Shown here piece by piece: positions 34,099 to 37,586 of a DNA stretch of 37,586 nt (position 1 is the stretch's first letter; each line of letters starts with the position of its first letter). The notes below the pieces were generated by a model, which made no database searches, had not been told where the DNA came from, and saw only the letters and a program-made list of their open reading frames with translations. The stretch spans positions 1 through 37,586 of the forward strand of contig NZ_AKJF01000007.1 of assembly GCF_000282475.1 (NCBI RefSeq), given 5' to 3'. This DNA comes from Pseudomonas sp. GM78. Its GTDB lineage: Bacteria; Pseudomonadota; Gammaproteobacteria; Pseudomonadales; Pseudomonadaceae. The position numbers and the translations under genes are program-made.

Positions 34099-35382
34099 AT
34101 GAATCTGTTCAGCCTGCGTCGAAACGCGCCCAGTCTCGATGATTTGCTCGTAGACAATTGCTCCCCATCCAGGGACGACAATCTTTGCAGCGAGTACCTG
34201 ATGCCCAGTGTCGATCGGCCCCAACAGGTTTTTGCCCGCGGCCAGGGTTCCTGGTTGTGGGACAGCGATGACCGTGCCTATCTGGATTTCTCCCAGGGCG
34301 GCGGCGCCAACAGCCTCGGCCACAGCCCCAAGGCGCTGGTCAGTGCCATTACCGCGCAGGCGCAAGCGCTGATCAATCCCGGTTTCGCCCTGCATAACCG
34401 CGGCATGCTCAAGCTCGCCGAGCGACTGTGTGCCAGCACGGGCAGCGACCAGGCGTACCTGCTCAACAGTGGCAGCGAAGCCTGTGAGGCGGCGATCAAG
34501 CTGGCGCGCAAATGGGGTCAGTGCCATCGCGGTGGCGCTTCGCGGATCATCGTGGCCAACCAGGCTTGCCATGGTCGTAGCCTGGGGACGATTTCGGCGT
34601 CGGACGGTTCGACCCTGGTCAACCGTTTCGAGCCGCAGCTTCCTGGCTTCAGCCGCGTCCCCTTCAATGATCTTGCGGCGCTGAATGCGGCGGTGGATGA
34701 ACGGACCGTGGCGATCATGCTCGAGCCAATCCAGAGTGAAGCCGGGGTGATTGCGGCCACTGCGCATTACATCAAGGGGGCCGAGCGCCTGTGCCGCGAG
34801 CTGGGCATCCTGCTGATCTTCGACGAAGTGCAAACCGGTATCGGTCGCTGTGGCAGCTTGCTGGCAGAGCAGTCCTACGGCGTGCGGGCCGATATTGTCG
34901 TGCTCGGCAAAGGGCTTGGCGGTGGCGTACCGGTGGCGGCGCTGCTGGCGCGCGGCAAGGCCTGCTGCTTCGAAACGGGAGAAATGAGCGGTACCCATCA
35001 TGGCAATGCGCTGCTGAGCGCGGCCGGCCTGGCGGTGCTCGACAGCGTGCAGGACAAAGGCTTTCTCGAGCATGTCGGGGAGATGGCACAGCACCTGCGC
35101 GAAGGCCTGCAGCGTTTGTCCCATCGTTACGGCCACGGCGAATTACGCGGACAAGGGCTGCTCTGGGGGCTGACCCTGTCGGACGACTCGGCTGACGCCG
35201 TGATCAAGGCCGCGTTGTACGAAGGGCTGTTGCTCGATGCGCCGCAAGCCGATTGCCTGCGATTCACCCCGGCGCTGACGGTCTCCAAATCCAACATCGA
35301 TGAAATGCTGCTGCGCCTGGCCCGCGCCTTCTCTCGCGTGCGCACTGCACAGCTGCAATGCCGTAAAGGGATTGCCGTCTGA
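34099..35382 (+). CDS. Class III PLP-dependent aminotransferase (ArgD/AstC-like)
   Basis: A 427-residue fold-type I aminotransferase. The cofactor phosphate loop is LNSGSEACEAAIK (residues 122-134), Asp242 in LIFDEVQTGIGRCG binds the pyridine ring, and Lys271 in VVLGKGLGGGVPVAAL forms the Schiff base. The closest named families by motif are acetylornithine, succinylornithine and related omega-aminotransferases, but an N-terminal extension of about 25 residues and the lack of arginine or biosynthetic neighbours leave the substrate open. The gene is divergent from a LysR regulator, and the ATG has GAGGG upstream. It ends at a strong terminator. I recall a PAO1 homologue (PA0530), also of unknown substrate. 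Confidence 0.88.
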   Translation: MNLFSLRRNAPSLDDLLVDNCSPSRDDNLCSEYLMPSVDRPQQVFARGQGSWLWDSDDRAYLDFSQGGGANSLGHSPKALVSAITAQAQALINPGFALHNRGMLKLAERLCASTGSDQAYLLNSGSEACEAAIKLARKWGQCHRGGASRIIVANQACHGRSLGTISASDGSTLVNRFEPQLPGFSRVPFNDLAALNAAVDERTVAIMLEPIQSEAGVIAATAHYIKGAERLCRELGILLIFDEVQTGIGRCGSLLAEQSYGVRADIVVLGKGLGGGVPVAALLARGKACCFETGEMSGTHHGNALLSAAGLAVLDSVQDKGFLEHVGEMAQHLREGLQRLSHRYGHGELRGQGLLWGLTLSDDSADAVIKAALYEGLLLDAPQADCLRFTPALTVSKSNIDEMLLRLARAFSRVRTAQLQCRKGIAV

Positions 35383-35430
35383 GCGCACGCTTGCTGCACG
35401 AATTCCCGAACCGTCTCGCGGTATAACGCA

Positions 35431-35469
35431 CGCCCCACGCCTGATTCTTTTGGCGTGGGGCGTTTTTTT
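35431..35469 (+). terminator. Rho-independent terminator after aminotransferase
   Basis: A perfect 11-bp stem CGCCCCACGCC / GGCGTGGGGCG (35431-35441 and 35452-35462) is followed by seven T. Confidence 0.95.
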
Positions 35470-35549
35470 GTGGCGGTTGCATCGTTCAGAAACATCGCCT
35501 GAATACACTGGCTTGTGAACCCTGACCAACGGTACAGGTCGATAAGTTA

Positions 35550-35567
35550 TGGGCTCGCGTGAGCCCA
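35550..35567 (+). other. Leader hairpin of the Pmp3 gene
   Basis: TGGGCTC-GCGT-GAGCCCA forms a seven-base-pair stem with a tetraloop eight bases before the AGGAG ribosome site, in the 5' leader. It may stabilise the message or influence initiation. Confidence 0.5.
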
Positions 35568-35588
35568 CTTCAATCAGGAGCTGCGCCC

Positions 35589-35747
35589 ATGGACTTTATC
35601 CGCATCATCATCGCCATTCTGTTGCCGCCACTGGGTGTGTTCCTGCAAGTGGGGTTCGGCGGAGCGTTCTGGCTGAACATTTTGCTGACGCTCTGCGGCT
35701 ACATTCCCGGGATCGTGCATGCGGTGTACATCATTGCCAAGCGTTGA
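35589..35747 (+). CDS. YqaE/Pmp3-family membrane protein (52 aa)
   Basis: A 52-residue protein with two transmembrane helices: DFIRIIIAILLPPLGVFLQVG, with the signature LPPLGVFLQVG, and FWLNILLTLCGYIPGIVHAV, with GYIPGIVHAVYII. This is the Pmp3/UPF0057 family, found in stress-induced small membrane proteins of plants, yeast and bacteria (E. coli YqaE); roles in membrane potential are known for yeast Pmp3. AGGAG precedes the ATG. Only six bases separate its stop from that of the convergent peptidase, so its transcript must end inside that gene. Confidence 0.92.
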   Translation: MDFIRIIIAILLPPLGVFLQVGFGGAFWLNILLTLCGYIPGIVHAVYIIAKR

Positions 35748-35753
35748 GGTGTT

Positions 35754-37580
35754 TTAATTGGCGGACGCCATCACCCGCCGATAGAACAACCACTCCTGCT
35801 CCAGCGCATGCGCCTGGTTGCCGGCTTTGCGAAAACCGTGGCGTTCGTCCGCGTAGTAATGGGCTTCGACCAGAATGCCGTTGTGCTGCAGGGCCTCGAC
35901 CATGTCGCGGGTCTGCTGCGGCACCACCACGGCGTCCAGTTCGCCTTGAAAGAAGATCACCGGCACGCGGATGTTGCCGGCATGCAGTAACGGCGTGCGG
36001 GCGGCGTAGCGTTCGGCATCCTGTTGTGGATCACCGATCAGCCAGTCCAGATAGTCGCCCTCGAACTTGTGCGTCGCCCGGCCCAGCGCCACCGGGTCGC
36101 TGACCCCGTAAAGACTGGCGCCGGCACGAAACACCTGGTGAAACGCCAGCGCGCACAGCGCCGTGTAGCCGCCAGCGCTGCCACCGCGAATGAAGGCCTG
36201 GTGGCCGTCGATCAAACCACGCTCGGCGAGGTGGCTGACCACTGCACAAGCGTCTTCGACATCGACTTCGCCCCAGCGCAAATGGAGGGCCTGGCGATAG
36301 TCCCGGCCGTAACCGCTGCTGCCGCGATAGTTGAGATCGGCCACGGCGAAACCGCGTTGCGCCCAGTACTGGATGCGCGGATCGAGCATCGGATAACACG
36401 CCGAGGTCGGGCCGCCATGGATGAACACCACCAGTGGCGGCTTGGTGTCGCCGGTCATCGCCGGGTAGAAGAAGCCGTGGGCTTCACCCGAACCGCTTGG
36501 GTAGCGCAGGGTTTGCGGGCGGCTGATTTGCTCGGCGGGCAGCGGTGCAATACCGCCGGCGAGGACGTTCACTTGCCGGGTCTGGCGATCGATGGCGATC
36601 ACCGCCGCTGAACTGACGGGGGAGGCGGCAATGCAGTAGATGAACTGATCATCCACGGCAAGATGACGGAAGCGGCTGTAATCACCGGTATAGTCGTCGC
36701 AGGCGCTGGCGCAAAGCCCCAATCGGCCGAAGCCGTCCTCTGTCCAGCTGGCGAGGTAGCTGTCATCGCTCAGGGGTAACCAGGTGCAACCGCCCAGTTG
36801 CCAAGGGGCCGGGCCGTGATCGGCAGCGGCGCTCGGCAATGGTGCCAGGCCATCGGCCGATTCCATCCAAGGCTGCCAGAAACCAGCGCGATCGGTCAGG
36901 CAGAACAAGCGACCGTTACCATCGAAGCGAGGTTGTTGCAGCGACTCTTGCGCCTGGTCGCCAGCCACGCAGCAGGGTGCCGCGAAGCCGCCATCGGCCT
37001 GGCGTTGGGCGACCATCAAGCGGGTCGCGGTCCAGGGCTGATCCGGGCGACTCCACTCGATCCAGGCCAGGCGTTGCGCATCGGGGCTCAAGGTCGGTGC
37101 GGCGTAGAAATCCGCGCCTTCGGCCAACAAGTGCCGCGCGCCATCTGCCAGGTCGATCGCCACAAGGCGGTGTTCATTGCGGTTTTCCTCAACCGCCAAC
37201 ACCTGGCCGTTGGCGAACTGCAAATCGCCGTATCGACACACGCCTGACGTCAGCACCTCGGGAGTCTCGCCTTGCAGTGATTGGCGATACAGCTGCTGAT
37301 CGGCCTCGTTGACGAAGACCACACCGTCGTCGGTCAGGCAAAACGCACCACCGCCATATTCGTACACCCGACTGCGCACGCTGAACGGGGGGGGCGTCAG
37401 GCAGTTGGCCACGTCATCACGACAGTGCCAGATCCGACACGCGGCATCCTCCGGGCGGTATTCGTTCCAGAACAAGCCATGGGGGCCGACCTGCAGCTCG
37501 GCAAAATCGATGCCGGCGGCGACGGCGTTGGCGGCGCTGAAGGGTTCAGCTTTTGGCGATGAGGCGTGAGTTTCGTTCAT
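35754..37580 (-). CDS. S9-family prolyl oligopeptidase-like serine peptidase
   Basis: A 608-residue cytoplasmic-looking peptidase. Residues 1 to about 360 form the beta-propeller lid, and about 380-608 the alpha/beta-hydrolase domain. The nucleophile is Ser468 in IRGGSAGGYTAL, with Asp549 in FFQGELDAVVVP and His581 in YADERHGFRK completing the triad; LVVFIHGGPTSACYP is the oxyanion-side loop. The family cleaves short peptides, often after proline or of acylaminoacyl type; the substrate here is unknown. No signal peptide is seen. The ATG is at 37580, six bases from the window edge, so the ribosome site is not visible and an earlier start cannot be excluded. Confidence 0.9.
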   Translation of the reverse strand: MNETHASSPKAEPFSAANAVAAGIDFAELQVGPHGLFWNEYRPEDAACRIWHCRDDVANCLTPPPFSVRSRVYEYGGGAFCLTDDGVVFVNEADQQLYRQSLQGETPEVLTSGVCRYGDLQFANGQVLAVEENRNEHRLVAIDLADGARHLLAEGADFYAAPTLSPDAQRLAWIEWSRPDQPWTATRLMVAQRQADGGFAAPCCVAGDQAQESLQQPRFDGNGRLFCLTDRAGFWQPWMESADGLAPLPSAAADHGPAPWQLGGCTWLPLSDDSYLASWTEDGFGRLGLCASACDDYTGDYSRFRHLAVDDQFIYCIAASPVSSAAVIAIDRQTRQVNVLAGGIAPLPAEQISRPQTLRYPSGSGEAHGFFYPAMTGDTKPPLVVFIHGGPTSACYPMLDPRIQYWAQRGFAVADLNYRGSSGYGRDYRQALHLRWGEVDVEDACAVVSHLAERGLIDGHQAFIRGGSAGGYTALCALAFHQVFRAGASLYGVSDPVALGRATHKFEGDYLDWLIGDPQQDAERYAARTPLLHAGNIRVPVIFFQGELDAVVVPQQTRDMVEALQHNGILVEAHYYADERHGFRKAGNQAHALEQEWLFYRRVMASAN

Positions 37581-37586
37581 TGCGAA

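Noticed and set aside
33553-35136. 527-codon open frame on the minus strand
   Set aside because: It overlaps both the aminotransferase (antisense) and the LysR gene (other frame), each of which has intact signature motifs.

Overview
The window reads as a stretch of chromosome from a fluorescent-group Pseudomonas. It is GC-rich, with the repetitive extragenic palindromes typical of that genus, a Pseudomonas-style biotin operon, PsrA- and GacA-type control sites, and gene order that I recognise from memory as parallel to P. aeruginosa PAO1 (bioBFHCD, a small protein, three acyl-CoA dehydrogenases, rsmY, a LysR regulator and a class III aminotransferase). No phage, IS element, CRISPR array, tRNA or rRNA was seen. 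Species identity cannot be fixed from the sequence alone.

Layout. 1-1.4 kb: an ExuT-like sugar-acid MFS transporter with a clean promoter and a GntR-type operator. 1.6-7.2 kb: an iron-uptake cassette on the minus strand, made of an ECF sigma factor and FecR antisigma pair, a FiuA-like TonB receptor with signalling domain, a PepSY membrane protein and a 59-residue membrane protein. 7.4-13.1 kb: a DEDDh exonuclease translationally coupled to a cNMP/CBS/DUF294 nucleotidyltransferase, a receiver-only response regulator, and malate synthase G. 13.7-20.2 kb: a GcvR-like ACT protein, RarD, the kinase SrkA, a Tat-exported PhoX-type phosphatase, a ModE regulator and ComF. 20.3-24.9 kb: bioB, bioF, bioH, bioC, bioD behind a BirA-type operator. 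25.0-32.8 kb: a 98-residue protein resembling the two ends of a flagellar rod protein, then three paralogous DmdC/FadE-type acyl-CoA dehydrogenases with a membrane diguanylate cyclase between the first and second. The first dehydrogenase has a promoter with an abutting PsrA operator. 32.8-33.0 kb: the small RNA rsmY with a perfect GacA upstream activating sequence. 33.0-37.6 kb: a LysR regulator divergent from an aminotransferase, a Pmp3-type micropeptide, and an S9 prolyl-oligopeptidase.

The most useful observations are regulatory: a GacA box and rsmY lie directly behind a fatty-acid gene where PAO1 carries its denitrification genes; a PsrA palindrome abuts a near-consensus promoter; a BirA box lies inside the first codons of comF and overlaps the -35 of bioB; two perfect DnaA boxes sit in the gcvR-rarD gap. 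The most novel protein is the miniature rod-like protein behind bioD. Eight paired REP units of two sequence classes and one larger nested palindrome fill the intergenic gaps.
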